A DNA stretch of 43,292 nucleotides from Clostridium sp. AF37-5 (GCF_003477605.1 NZ_QUDR01000026.1:394-43685); one strand, 5' to 3'; shown: positions 1 through 8,132, counted from the first letter of the stretch. Notes: generated by a model from the sequence alone, not told the origin. Translations and numbers: made by a program.

Positions 1-2
1 AT

Positions 3-134
3 TCTTCTGCTATTATCGACTGGCGAAAGGCATCCGTGGCATACTCTCATATGCAAAAGAAGGCGTCAGACTATGGTTCCGACCCAAACGTCCGAGATAC
101 CGTTAACTCTGCCTTAAACTGGTTGTCTGAATAG
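3..134 (+). CDS. C-terminal fragment of an unknown protein, cut by the window edge
   Basis: An open frame runs from the left edge to a TAG stop and encodes 43 residues ending in NWLSE. The composition is balanced and protein-like (mixed acidic, basic and aromatic residues, including DWRKAS and YGSDPNVRDTVN). The other plus frames there either lack acidic residues or stop early, so I favour this frame as the real one. The start lies outside the window and I do not recognise the family. No clear intrinsic terminator follows directly; the nearest structure is the hairpin at 189-236. Confidence 0.4.
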   Translation, partial: SSAIIDWRKASVAYSHMQKKASDYGSDPNVRDTVNSALNWLSE

Positions 135-188
135 ATAAAAAAATAATTCTTCCAAAGTCCGGTTTCGGCGGGGCTTATTAAAGTGCCT

Positions 189-236
189 CTAATCCTGATA
201 CTGTCGCTTTTGAGTTCTCAAAATCCAGCAGATTAG
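189..236. other. Imperfect hairpin in the gene-free stretch 135-497
   Basis: CTAATC (189-194) pairs with GATTAG (231-236). Inside it TTTTGAG (208-214) and CTCAAAA (217-223) form a perfect 7-bp stem with a 2-nt loop. No strong U-tract follows, so it is not a convincing terminator. The rest of 135-497 holds a likely promoter (300-328) and a roughly 160-nt leader. I see no gene or riboswitch that I can name there. Confidence 0.35.
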
Positions 237-299
237 TGTTTTAATTAAAGTCATCCACTTTTTTTATGCGCTTTGCGGAAACTCAAGGAATGATATCTA

Positions 300-328
300 T
301 TGCATAATCGAAGGAAATGTGGCATAAT
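300..328 (+). promoter_or_regulatory. Likely sigma-A promoter for the gene at 498
   Basis: TTGCAT (300-305), a 17-nt spacer, then CATAAT (323-328). A perfect TATAAT overlaps just downstream (328-333), but at poor spacing from the same -35. Transcription from here would leave a leader of about 160 nt before the start codon at 498. Confidence 0.4.
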
Positions 329-497
329 ATAATACAGAATTGCGGCGGACGTCTGCGGACTATGCCTAAGGGAGTCGGATGCGTTTGGCTTCCTCTTAAA
401 TTTGGTAACATCGATATTAGCAAAATGCTTGATCCACGCTTGTTAGGGAAAATTTATTTCCAACAGGCGTGTTTTTATTTTGAGGAAGGAGAAAAAA

Positions 498-878
498 ATG
501 AGTTATAAGTATATGCGAATACAAGGTAGAGAAGATTCTTATATTACCAGGTATCCTAAAGGGATTTTTAGCCTTTGTTGGAATCTTGTAAATGCAGGGG
601 TCATGGATGAAAGTGAAAAAGAGATGTTTGTGTGTATTGATGAGTGGTTTAAGAGTCACTTACCAGAGCCTGAACCATGTGTAAAAAGGGAAAAAGTTAT
701 TACTTTTTTTAAATGTGATACTACAAGGCAAATGTACGAAAAATTGAGGCCGGCAATACATTTGTTAGATAAATATAATAGGGCATACGATGTTGTCTAT
801 ACAAATTTTGTAGGTGAAATTGTGTATGAAGATAAATGGCAGATTGCGGTCAAAGTGGAAGAGAGCAGGATGATTTAA
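498..878 (+). CDS. Hypothetical protein, 126 aa
   Basis: I do not recognise this protein family. The ATG at 498 is chosen over an in-frame TTG at 480 because GGAAGGAG (484-491) sits at the right distance before the ATG. The product is a soluble, globular-looking 126-aa protein with no signal peptide, membrane segment or obvious catalytic motif. It has an aromatic-rich N-terminal half (YKYMRIQGRED, FSLCWNLVN) and a mixed charged middle (EPCVKREKVITFFKCD). It lies 32 nt upstream of the tyrosine phosphatase gene on the same strand with no terminator between them, so the two may be co-transcribed. The short non-housekeeping neighbours suggest an accessory segment. No function is assigned. Confidence 0.75.
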   Translation: MSYKYMRIQGREDSYITRYPKGIFSLCWNLVNAGVMDESEKEMFVCIDEWFKSHLPEPEPCVKREKVITFFKCDTTRQMYEKLRPAIHLLDKYNRAYDVVYTNFVGEIVYEDKWQIAVKVEESRMI

Positions 879-910
879 AGTAATTTAACGCTGCAGAAAT
901 GGAGAAGAAT

Positions 911-1594
911 ATGGAGTATAAAAGTTTACTGGAAACAACTCAAAATACAAGAGATTTGGGAGGCTATGAAACCTGTTATGGAAGAAAAACAAAGAGTTTT
1001 TCGGTTCTTAGGAGTGACAGGCAGGGATATGCAAGCGATAGAGATAAAAAATTTCTTGTCAACCATGATATTACAACAGTGATAGATATGCGAACGGAAG
1101 AAGATGTAAAGAAAAAGCCAAGTAGTTTAACAAATGTTAAAGGAATGACATATTATAACTTCCCCGTTTATGAAGGAAGTAAGGTGCCAAATTCAGTAGA
1201 AGAGGTACCCTTTAGTTTTTTGAAAATTGCAGAAGAACCAAATATGAAAGCCATTTTTGAATGTATTGCGAATGCGCCGCAAGGAGTTATTTTTAATTGC
1301 TCTGCCGGAAAAGATAGAAGTGGTGTCGTTTCTGCTATTTTGCTCTTATTTGCCGGGGCGAAAGATGAGGATATTATTGAGAATTATGTAGTTACAAAAT
1401 ATTATATTAAACAAAGACTTGAGTATATTAAGCAGAATTCAGATATTGATATGGCGATTGTAACGCCAAACAAATATTTTATGGAAATGTTTTTGAAGAT
1501 GTTTCGAGAAAAATATGGAGATGTATCCAATTATTTTCAGATTATTGGAATGGATAGAGAATGTATGGATAGGTTAAAAGAGAAATTTGTCTAA
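911..1594 (+). CDS. Tyrosine-protein phosphatase family (Y_phosphatase3/IphP-like)
   Basis: This is a 227-aa cytosolic protein of the bacterial dual-specificity/tyrosine phosphatase type. It would dephosphorylate protein tyrosines or phosphoinositide-like substrates. The P-loop is visible as NCSAGKDRSG, with the nucleophile Cys130 and the phosphate-binding Arg136. The N-terminal NTRDLGGYET matches the NfRDlGGy signature that opens this family. The upstream general-acid region is around FLVNHDITTVIDMRTEED. I chose the ATG at 911 rather than 899 because GGAGAAG lies just before 911 and nothing precedes 899. The residue before the catalytic Cys is Asn instead of the usual His (HCxxGxxR), a change expected to alter the thiol pKa. 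The substrate is unknown. Confidence 0.85.
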   Translation: MEYKSLLETTQNTRDLGGYETCYGRKTKSFSVLRSDRQGYASDRDKKFLVNHDITTVIDMRTEEDVKKKPSSLTNVKGMTYYNFPVYEGSKVPNSVEEVPFSFLKIAEEPNMKAIFECIANAPQGVIFNCSAGKDRSGVVSAILLLFAGAKDEDIIENYVVTKYYIKQRLEYIKQNSDIDMAIVTPNKYFMEMFLKMFREKYGDVSNYFQIIGMDRECMDRLKEKFV

Positions 1595-1596
1595 TG

Positions 1597-1625
1597 TTGC
1601 ATGGGGTATGGTGCTGTGATAGAAT
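1597..1625 (+). promoter_or_regulatory. Promoter for the NYN/LOTUS gene
   Basis: TTGCAT (1597-1602), a 17-nt spacer, then TAGAAT (1620-1625), lying directly after the phosphatase stop codon. The gene starts at 1671 with an AGAGGG ribosome binding site. Confidence 0.5.
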
Positions 1626-1670
1626 AAAAAAGAACATTTTCCTATAAATCAGTAGAAAGGAAAGAGGGAT

Positions 1671-2588
1671 ATGAGCGACAAACGATTTGCACTGCTGATT
1701 GATTCAGACAACATATCAGCAAAATATATTGACAGTATTCTGGACGAAATGACAAGGCATGGGGTGGCAACGTATCGGCGTATTTACGGCGATTTTACTG
1801 ACTACCACATGAATAAATGGAAAAGTGAGCTGGCGGAGCGGTCGATTACGCCGATTCAGCAGTTTCGCAATACGACAGGGAAAAATGCGACGGATTCGGC
1901 ACTGATTATTGATGCGATGGACATTTTGTATGCAGGAAATGTAGAAGGATTCTGCATTGTGTCATCGGACGGTGACTTTACAAGATTAGCGAGCCGCCTG
2001 CGGGAATCCGGCATGGAAGTGATTGGCATGGGCGAAAGTAAGACGCCGAAATCATTCCGTGGGGCATGCTCGGTATTTACGAATATTGAGCTTTTACTTG
2101 AGAGCGACAAAGAGGAAAATAAGAAAGAAAAGAAAAATGCCGTTTCCAAAAAGAAAATTTCGGATGCTGTTTTGGAAGTTATTACGACAAACGAAAACAA
2201 TGGAAAAGATACGGGACTTGGTGAAATTGGAAGTGCTCTTGTGAAAAAATATTCCGATTTTGACGTGAGAAATTATGGTTATAGTTCGCTGTCGAGATTT
2301 ATTGAGGATTTGGATAATTTTGAATTGAAGAGAAATCATACCAGTATTCAGGTAATTCTGAAAAATGATGCCAAAGAAGTGGAACAATTTATGGTTGATA
2401 CGGTGAAAAAGGCGGGCGTCACAGGAATTGATATTGGACAGTTGGCGCAGAAGGTGTATGACCATTTCCCGAATTTTAAGGTAAAGAAATTGGGATATGC
2501 AACGTTTCAGAAGCTGGTGCACTCCATCCGCGCACTTCAGGTTGAAAACGTGGGTAATAATCAGAAGAACGTTTATCTGAAAAGATAA
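1671..2588 (+). CDS. NYN (PIN-like) domain protein with two OST-HTH/LOTUS domains
   Basis: This 305-aa protein is predicted to be an RNA-acting nuclease or RNA-binding regulator. Residues 1-140 form a NYN/LabA-like PIN domain with the acidic metal-binding residues in place: LLIDSDN (Asp11, Asp13), NATDSALIIDAMD (Asp75) and SSDGDF (Asp100, Asp102). After a Lys-rich linker (about 147-162) there are two OST-HTH (LOTUS) winged-helix modules, about 163-225 and 232-304. Each contains the family's YGYSSL- or LGYATF-like core followed by an Ile/Leu-rich helix. LOTUS modules are known to bind RNA or G-quadruplexes, including in bacterial NYN proteins. The gene has its own promoter and stands alone, 103 nt before iorA. 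The target RNA is unknown. Confidence 0.88.
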   Translation: MSDKRFALLIDSDNISAKYIDSILDEMTRHGVATYRRIYGDFTDYHMNKWKSELAERSITPIQQFRNTTGKNATDSALIIDAMDILYAGNVEGFCIVSSDGDFTRLASRLRESGMEVIGMGESKTPKSFRGACSVFTNIELLLESDKEENKKEKKNAVSKKKISDAVLEVITTNENNGKDTGLGEIGSALVKKYSDFDVRNYGYSSLSRFIEDLDNFELKRNHTSIQVILKNDAKEVEQFMVDTVKKAGVTGIDIGQLAQKVYDHFPNFKVKKLGYATFQKLVHSIRALQVENVGNNQKNVYLKR

Positions 2589-2597
2589 TGAAATAAT

Positions 2598-2626
2598 TTC
2601 CCATTTATGAGCAAATGTGATAGAAT
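2598..2626 (+). promoter_or_regulatory. Probable promoter for iorA
   Basis: TTCCCA (2598-2603), 17 nt, TAGAAT (2621-2626). The -35 is weak and the -10 is good. The spacing and location between the upstream stop and iorA are right. Confidence 0.45.
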
Positions 2627-2637
2627 AGTATCATTAG

Positions 2638-2659
2638 GGTTTGGCAGAGTAGCTAAACC
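2638..2659 (+). promoter_or_regulatory. Leader hairpin upstream of iorA
   Basis: GGTTTGGC (2638-2645) pairs with GCTAAACC (2652-2659) over 8 bp including one G-U pair, with a 6-nt loop. It lies between the predicted start of transcription and the AGGAGG at 2674-2679. It may stabilise the mRNA or be a regulatory site. There is no U-tract, so it is not a terminator. Confidence 0.4.
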
Positions 2660-2691
2660 AAGGACAAACAACTAGGAGGATGAAAACAGAC

Positions 2692-4431
2692 ATGGCGAAA
2701 CAGAAGATTATGTTAGGAAATGAAGCGATTGCCCGTGGTGCTTATGAAGCCGGGGTAAAAGTATCGGCTGCTTATCCGGGAACACCGAGTACGGAGATTA
2801 GCGAGAATCTGGTACAGTATGACGATATTTACTGCGAATGGTCGCCGAACGAGAAAGTTGCTACTGAGGTGGCAATTGGCGCATCCATCAGCGGTGTCCG
2901 CGCAATGGCATCGATGAAGCATGTAGGGTTAAATGTGGCGAGTGACCCATTGTATACCGCTTCTTATATTGGAGCAAATGGCGGTCTTATGGTGGTTGTA
3001 GCAGATGATCCGGGACTTTACAGTTCCCAGAACGAGCAGGATACCCGTTGTGTAGCACGTGCTGCACTGGTACCGGTATTGGAGCCGTCCGACAGCCAGG
3101 AAGCAAAAGATTTTGTCAAAGAAGCTTACCGAATCAGTGAGGAATATGACACACCGGTAATTCTTCGCACGACGACAAGACTGGCACATTCACAGGGTCC
3201 TGTTGTATTGGAAGACCGTGTGGAGCCGGAAGATAAACCATATGAGAGAAATCCGGGCAAAAATGTTATGATGCCGGGTAATGCGATTAAGCGTCATCTT
3301 CATGTGGAAGACCGCATGAACCGTTTAGAGAAAGATGGTTCTGACTTTGCAATTAACAAAGCAGAATACAACGATACATCCATTGGTTTCATTACCAGTG
3401 GTATTCCTTATCAGTATGTGAAGGAAGTATTTCCACAGGCATCTGTGTTAAAACTTGGTATGGTATATCCGCTTCCGAAAAAATTGATTGAAGAGTTTGC
3501 AAAAAAAGTAGACAAACTTTACATATTTGAAGAATTGGAGCCGGTAATTGAAGAGCAGGTAAAAGCATGGGGGATTGAGTGTATTGGCAAGGAAATCTTT
3601 ACCCGTCAGGGTGAGTACAGTGCAAACCTCTTGCGTGAGAAAGTATTGGGACAGAATGTTGAGACAAAACCATATCCGAACCTTCCGGCGCGTCCGCCGA
3701 TTTTGTGTCCGGGATGCCCGCACAGAAGTACATTCACCGTACTGAACAAATTGAAAATTCATGCAGCCGGTGACATCGGATGTTACACACTTGGTGCGGT
3801 AGCTCCATTAAATGTTATCGATACAACGGTCTGCATGGGTGCCAGCATTTCAACCCTTCATGGTATGGAAATGGCACACGGCAAAGATTACATTAAAAAC
3901 TGGGTAGCTGTAATTGGTGATTCGACCTTTATGCACACCGGCGTTAATTCGCTGATTAACATGGTTTACAATCAGGGAACCGGAACGGTTATTATCATGG
4001 ATAACTCCACAACCGGTATGACCGGACATCAGGACCATGCGGCAACCGGAAAAACACTGCAGGGCGATGTAGTACCGGCAATCAGCATTTACAACTTGTG
4101 TAAATCCATTGGCGTAAAAAATGTAACAGAAGTCAATGCGTTTGATTTGACAGCAATGGAGAAGACAATTAAAGAAGAAGTGGCAAAAGATGAAGTTTCC
4201 GTAATTATTGCCTGCGCACCATGCGCACTTCTTAAGGGCGTGAAGTTCCCGAATAAGTGTGTGCCGCTTTCGGATAAATGTAAGAAATGCGGTATGTGTT
4301 TGAAACCGGGATGTCCGGCACTTACGAAAAACGAAGATGGAACGATTGCAATTGATGAGACGATGTGTAATGGCTGTGGGCTTTGCAAACAGTTGTGTAA
4401 GTTTGACGCTATTGATTGTGTGGCACGCTAA
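2692..4431 (+). CDS. iorA: Indolepyruvate ferredoxin oxidoreductase, alpha subunit
   Basis: This is the large subunit of the TPP-dependent enzyme that oxidatively decarboxylates aryl pyruvates (from aromatic amino acids) to aryl-acetyl-CoA with reduction of ferredoxin. At 579 aa it has the family's usual length. Visible domains are an N-terminal pyrimidine-binding domain (LGNEAIARGAYEAGV, AAYPGTPSTEI), a central CPGCPHR segment, a TPP-binding region (GDIGCYTLG, IGDSTFMHTG, DNSTTGMTGHQDH) and a C-terminal two-[4Fe-4S] ferredoxin domain (CKKCGMC...CP and CNGCGLCKQLC). The ATG at 2692 is preferred because the ATG at 2680 overlaps the AGGAGG itself, although the spacing is a little long. iorB follows 21 nt downstream. 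Confidence 0.96.
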   Translation: MAKQKIMLGNEAIARGAYEAGVKVSAAYPGTPSTEISENLVQYDDIYCEWSPNEKVATEVAIGASISGVRAMASMKHVGLNVASDPLYTASYIGANGGLMVVVADDPGLYSSQNEQDTRCVARAALVPVLEPSDSQEAKDFVKEAYRISEEYDTPVILRTTTRLAHSQGPVVLEDRVEPEDKPYERNPGKNVMMPGNAIKRHLHVEDRMNRLEKDGSDFAINKAEYNDTSIGFITSGIPYQYVKEVFPQASVLKLGMVYPLPKKLIEEFAKKVDKLYIFEELEPVIEEQVKAWGIECIGKEIFTRQGEYSANLLREKVLGQNVETKPYPNLPARPPILCPGCPHRSTFTVLNKLKIHAAGDIGCYTLGAVAPLNVIDTTVCMGASISTLHGMEMAHGKDYIKNWVAVIGDSTFMHTGVNSLINMVYNQGTGTVIIMDNSTTGMTGHQDHAATGKTLQGDVVPAISIYNLCKSIGVKNVTEVNAFDLTAMEKTIKEEVAKDEVSVIIACAPCALLKGVKFPNKCVPLSDKCKKCGMCLKPGCPALTKNEDGTIAIDETMCNGCGLCKQLCKFDAIDCVAR

Positions 4432-4452
4432 GCAAAACGGAGGAATTGATTC

Positions 4453-5022
4453 ATGGAAACAAAAAATATAATGATTGTAGGTGTAGGTGGTCAGGGAACA
4501 CTCCTTACCAGCCGCATTTTAGGTGGAATTATTAAAGCGGGAGGCTTTGATGTAAAACTGAGCGAGGTTCATGGTATGGCACAGCGAGGCGGAAGCGTTG
4601 TTACGTTTGTCCGCTACGGTGACAAAGTATATGAGCCGATTGTAGAAGAAGGACAGGCAGATGTGCTCATTGCTTTTGAAAAATTAGAGGCAATGCGCTA
4701 TGCACACTTTTTGAAAAAAGATGGTGTTATGATTGTCAATGACCAGCGCATGGACCCGATGACGGTTGTGACCGGCGTTGCTGAATATCCGGAGAATATT
4801 TTGGATACACTGAAAAAAGACCACAAAGTGGTTTCGATTGATGCGATGGATGAGGCGAAAAAACTTGGCAATTCCCGCGTATTTAACACCATTATTATTG
4901 GTGTAGCAGCGAAAAATATGGACTTTGACAAACAGCAGTGGTTAGATGTTATTGCAAACACTGTTCCGCCAAAAACCGTTGAAATCAACCAAAAAGCATT
5001 TGAGGTAGGTTTTGAAAAATGA
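4453..5022 (+). CDS. iorB: Indolepyruvate ferredoxin oxidoreductase, beta subunit
   Basis: This is the 189-aa gamma-type subunit of 2-ketoacid:ferredoxin oxidoreductases, the partner of IorA. The N-terminal GVGGQGTLLTSRIL nucleotide/CoA-type loop and the following SEVHGMAQRGGSV signature are diagnostic. GGAGG lies 8 nt before the ATG. The stop codon overlaps the next start (ATGA), so the downstream amidohydrolase is translationally coupled to this gene. Confidence 0.95.
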   Translation: METKNIMIVGVGGQGTLLTSRILGGIIKAGGFDVKLSEVHGMAQRGGSVVTFVRYGDKVYEPIVEEGQADVLIAFEKLEAMRYAHFLKKDGVMIVNDQRMDPMTVVTGVAEYPENILDTLKKDHKVVSIDAMDEAKKLGNSRVFNTIIIGVAAKNMDFDKQQWLDVIANTVPPKTVEINQKAFEVGFEK

Positions 5023-5846
5023 TAATTGATGCACATACGCACACGTATCCGGAGACGATTGCAAAACGGGCGATTGAAAAGCTTGAGAAAAATTCGGGTA
5101 CGAAGGCTCACACCAATGGTGTGCAGTCCGGCTTAATGGCGTCGATGAAAGAGGCAGGGATTTCTTATTCCCTGCTTCTTCCTGTCGCTACGTCAAAAAA
5201 ACAGGTAGATACGATTAATGAAGTGGCAGCAGAAACAAATGCAAAGGCTTTAGAGACCGGGCTTCTTTCGTTTGGCGGAATTCATCCGGAGACCGAGAAT
5301 GTTTCGGAAGTATTAAATCGTATCAAAGCACTTGGGCTTAAAGGAATCAAAATTCATCCGGATTATCAGGGGACCTTTTTTAATGATATACGGTACAAGC
5401 GGATTGTAGAAAAAGCAACAGAATTAGGACTGTATATTACCGTCCATGCCGGCGTAGATATTGGAATGCCGGACCCCGTTCACTGTACGCCTAATCATGT
5501 GCTTGAGGTGTTAAAGGACACAGAGTCGGACCACTTGATTCTTGCCCATATGGGCGGATGGCGTTTGTGGAATGAAGTGAAAGAAAAACTGATGGAAAAG
5601 CCGCTTTACTTTGACACTTCTTTTTCGGGTGATTATCTGCAAAAAGAGGGTGTTTCGGGAATGCTTACAAAAGAAGCATTTGTCGATTTGATTCATGCGA
5701 TGGGAAGTGACCGTGTCCTGTTCGGAACGGACAGTCCGTGGAGTGGGCAAAAAGATGCGGTGCAGTGGTTTATGGAAACCGATTTAACAGAGACAGAAAA
5801 AAAGAAGATTTTATCTGACAATTTCATTCGAATAATTGGAATTTAA
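5019..5846 (+). CDS. Amidohydrolase-family (Amidohydro_2 type) metal-dependent hydrolase or decarboxylase
   Basis: This is a 275-aa TIM-barrel protein of the amidohydrolase superfamily. Metal-binding positions are visible in order: the N-terminal HxH (His6, His8 in IDAHTHTYPE), KIHPDYQG, TVHAG, LAHMGG and the late Asp in LFGTDSPW. Its position is telling. It overlaps the end of iorB by 4 nt and shares the operon, so it probably acts on a metabolite of the aromatic ketoacid pathway. In many iorAB operons a phenylacetate-CoA-ligase-type gene is found instead. The superfamily is broad (amidases, decarboxylases of the ACMSD/gamma-resorcylate kind), so the exact reaction cannot be named from sequence. 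Confidence 0.85.
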   Translation: MIIDAHTHTYPETIAKRAIEKLEKNSGTKAHTNGVQSGLMASMKEAGISYSLLLPVATSKKQVDTINEVAAETNAKALETGLLSFGGIHPETENVSEVLNRIKALGLKGIKIHPDYQGTFFNDIRYKRIVEKATELGLYITVHAGVDIGMPDPVHCTPNHVLEVLKDTESDHLILAHMGGWRLWNEVKEKLMEKPLYFDTSFSGDYLQKEGVSGMLTKEAFVDLIHAMGSDRVLFGTDSPWSGQKDAVQWFMETDLTETEKKKILSDNFIRIIGI

Positions 5847-5853
5847 GAGTGAC

Positions 5854-5902
5854 AAAAGACCCACCAATTGTCGGGAGCAGACAAGTTTTGGTGGGTCTTT
5901 TT
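5854..5902. terminator. Bidirectional intrinsic terminator
   Basis: AAAAGACCCACCAA pairs with TTGGTGGGTCTTTTT around a loop of about 20 nt. It has a U-tract on the plus strand and a matching A-tract on the left that serves the minus strand. It separates the convergent iorAB-amidohydrolase operon and the purine permease gene. Confidence 0.9.
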
Positions 5903-5919
5903 ATATGCAGAAAATTTTC

Positions 5920-7275
5920 TTATAAGAAAATGTATTTCAAAACAAACAATACTGCTAAGATATACATCAAAGGTTTAATTTTCTTAGCTTTTCCACAGCA
6001 TAAGTTAATTACAACATAAGAAATTACGCCGAGTGCGATACCTTCGGAGATGCTGTACATCAAAGGCATTGCAAGCATAGCAAGGTATGCAGGAACGGCT
6101 TCTGTAATATCTTCAAAGTCAATCGAGATGATAGAAGAAATCATCAAAAATCCAACGAAGATTAATGCCGGTGCAGTAGCAAAGGATGGAATTGCTGTGA
6201 AAATTGGCGCAAATACGATAGCCAATAAGAACAGCAGACCGGTTACCATTGCAGATAAACCGGTACGTCCACCGGCTGCAACACCAGCGGAGGACTCAAC
6301 GTAAGTAGTAGTAGTTGATGTTCCGAAAATAGCACCAACCGAAGTTGCGATGGCATCTGCCAAAAGAGCCGGACGGATGCGAGGAAGTTTTCCTTCTTCA
6401 TCAAGCATATTCGCTTTGGTGGAAACACCAATCAAAGTTCCGAGCGTATCGAAAATGTCAACAAACAAAAAGGCAAATAAAACAGCGATGAAGTTCAGGA
6501 TATCAACACCTGAGAAATCAACGTTGAAGCACTGGCCAAATGTTGTTCCAAATGCACCAAAGTCAATCATGCGGAAAGTTGGATAAAGGGAGTAGAACTC
6601 TTTACCATCCGGTACATAAAGACCAATTGCTTCGCAAATCATACCAAGAATCCATGTGGCAAGAATACCAATCAAAATGGAACCTTTGATATTTTTGTGA
6701 TGCAGAACAACGATGATGAACAAACCAATTAAAGCAAGCAGGGCACCAATACCGATGGTATGGAAATCGCCTACAAATTTTACATAAGTCAAAAGAGTAG
6801 AATCATCGTTGACAACAAGGTTTGCACCCTGAAGGCCGATGAAAGCGATAAACAAGCCGATGCCGGCGCTTACGCCTTTTTTCAGAGCCATTGGAATGGC
6901 ATTAAAGATGGCTTCACGTACATTTGTCAAAGATAATACGATGAAAATCAAACCTTCAACAAATACGGCAAGCAAAGCAATCTGCCAGGAATATCCCATA
7001 TTGCCGCAAACGGTGAATGCCATGTATGCATTCAGTCCCATACCCGGTGCAAGGGCAAATGGATAGTTGGCTAACAGAGCCATAGCCATACAGCCGACGA
7101 AAGATGCCAGTGCGGTTGCCAAAAGAATGGCATCGGAATTCATTCCGGTAGCACTTAAAATATTTGGATTGACAGCGAGGATGTAAGCCATAGCCATAAA
7201 TGTTGTCAGACCGGCAACAACCTCAGTACGGAAAGAGGTATTATTCTCTTTCAGTTTGAACATTTTTTCTAACAT
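5920..7275 (-). CDS. NCS2/AzgA-family purine (adenine/guanine/hypoxanthine) permease
   Basis: This 451-aa polytopic membrane protein is expected to import purine bases by proton symport. Family hallmarks include an N-terminal FRTEVVAGLTTFMAMAYI, then NPNILSATGMN, ALAPGMGLNAYMAF and FLFVDIFDTLGTL, and the substrate-site GTSTTTTYVESSAGVAAGGRTGL. The length fits the PbuG/AzgA-like group. AGGAGGAG sits before the ATG at 7275. It lies 82 nt downstream of apt on the same strand with no convincing terminator between, so uptake and PRPP-dependent salvage of purine bases are probably co-expressed from the promoter upstream of apt. Confidence 0.93.
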   Translation of the reverse strand: MLEKMFKLKENNTSFRTEVVAGLTTFMAMAYILAVNPNILSATGMNSDAILLATALASFVGCMAMALLANYPFALAPGMGLNAYMAFTVCGNMGYSWQIALLAVFVEGLIFIVLSLTNVREAIFNAIPMALKKGVSAGIGLFIAFIGLQGANLVVNDDSTLLTYVKFVGDFHTIGIGALLALIGLFIIVVLHHKNIKGSILIGILATWILGMICEAIGLYVPDGKEFYSLYPTFRMIDFGAFGTTFGQCFNVDFSGVDILNFIAVLFAFLFVDIFDTLGTLIGVSTKANMLDEEGKLPRIRPALLADAIATSVGAIFGTSTTTTYVESSAGVAAGGRTGLSAMVTGLLFLLAIVFAPIFTAIPSFATAPALIFVGFLMISSIISIDFEDITEAVPAYLAMLAMPLMYSISEGIALGVISYVVINLCCGKAKKIKPLMYILAVLFVLKYIFL

Positions 7276-7357
7276 GAAATGCTCCTCCTTGTAAGTGATA
7301 GATATATTGCGCTCACGTGCTCCCTTCGCGAGGCGGTAAAAGGCAGCAAATAGCCGC

Positions 7358-7882
7358 CTATTTCCCTTCGTAAATAATTAAAGAAGACACGTCGTACTGC
7401 GACAATTGTTCTCTTCCCTTTAAGCCGGCAAGTTCCATCAGAAATACAATTTTAGCAACTTCTCCGCCTAATTCCTCAACTAAGGAGGCACATGCTTTTA
7501 CTGTACCGCCGGTTGCGATAAGGTCGTCCACGATAACAACTTTCTGACCTTTTTTAATGGAATCCTTGTGAAGCTCAATTGCTGCACTGCCATATTCCAA
7601 ATCATATTCTGCAGTTACTGTTTCACAAGGCAGTTTTCCCTTCTTACGGCATGGCACAAATGGTTTGCCCATTGCATAGGCAATCGGTACACCAAAAATA
7701 AATCCACGGGATTCCGTTCCGACAATTACATCAAAATCCACATCTTTGAGTGTTTCAATCATGGAATCAATCGCAAGCTTCAATCCTTCTGCGTCCTGCA
7801 AAATCGTTGTAATGTCGCGAAAAATAATTCCCTTTTCCGGAAAGTCAGGAATACTCCGGATATATTCTTCTAATTTTTTCAC
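7358..7882 (-). CDS. apt: Adenine phosphoribosyltransferase
   Basis: This 174-aa cytosolic enzyme converts adenine plus PRPP to AMP and pyrophosphate. The sequence shows the N-terminal hood (IPDFPEKGIIFRDITTIL), the ESRGFIFG flexible-loop region and the PRPP-binding loop VVIVDDLIATGGT. The length and order are normal for Apt. The start is GTG at 7882 with a short GAGGT-type ribosome binding site 8-9 nt upstream. It is first in an apparent apt-permease unit with a near-consensus promoter at 7941-7969. A small GGCGG/CCGCC inverted repeat sits immediately after the stop but lacks a U-tract. Confidence 0.96.
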   Translation of the reverse strand: MKKLEEYIRSIPDFPEKGIIFRDITTILQDAEGLKLAIDSMIETLKDVDFDVIVGTESRGFIFGVPIAYAMGKPFVPCRKKGKLPCETVTAEYDLEYGSAAIELHKDSIKKGQKVVIVDDLIATGGTVKACASLVEELGGEVAKIVFLMELAGLKGREQLSQYDVSSLIIYEGK

Positions 7883-7940
7883 AATGAGTACCTCGTTTCT
7901 TTTTGAATGTTTGGTGAAAAACTACGTTCTTTACCTTTCT

Positions 7941-7969
7941 ATTATAATAAGAGATAAAAATATAATCAA
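7941..7969 (-). promoter_or_regulatory. Promoter for apt (minus strand)
   Basis: Reading the minus strand: TTGATT (7969-7964), a 17-nt spacer, and a perfect TATAAT (7946-7941). The apt start lies about 60 nt downstream. The large hairpin repeat at 7998-8132 ends just upstream of this promoter. Confidence 0.75.
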
Positions 7970-7997
7970 GGTAAAATATTGGTTTTGCGGAAGTCCA

Positions 7998-8132
7998 GGT
8001 GTCTTGGAAAAGGGGCTCCGCTGAATGGCGCTCCCGCTCGACAAACACACAGGGGTATCGGCGTGCAAAATACGCACAGCCTGATACCCGTGCGTTTGTA
8101 ACCATTCATCGAAACCCCTTCCCCAAGACACC
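7998..8132. repeat. Giant intergenic hairpin repeat, copy 1
   Basis: This 135-nt element folds on itself almost end to end. GGTGTCTTGG (7998-8007) pairs with 8123-8132, AAGGGG (8010-8015) with CCCCTT (8115-8120), and GAATGG (8023-8028) with CCATTC (8102-8107). ACAAAC (8041-8046) pairs with GTTTGT (8094-8099), and GGGTATC (8053-8059) with GATACCC (8083-8089). Its inner part, read on the minus strand, is clearly homologous to the inner part of copy 2 at 8301-8437. The outer arms of the two copies are unrelated. It lies between the apt promoter and the purF-like gene. Reading frames across it are by-products of the palindrome. Confidence 0.88.

Noticed and set aside
135..497. A riboswitch in the leader of the gene at 498.
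   Set aside because: No known aptamer consensus could be recognised and the only clear structure is the hairpin at 189-236.
317..508. A 63-codon open frame upstream of the first small gene.
   Set aside because: There is no ribosome binding site, it starts inside the likely promoter, overlaps the next gene's start and resembles no known family.
7276..7357. A terminator between apt and the purine permease.
   Set aside because: Only a short GGCGG/CCGCC repeat without a U-tract is present, so co-transcription is more likely.
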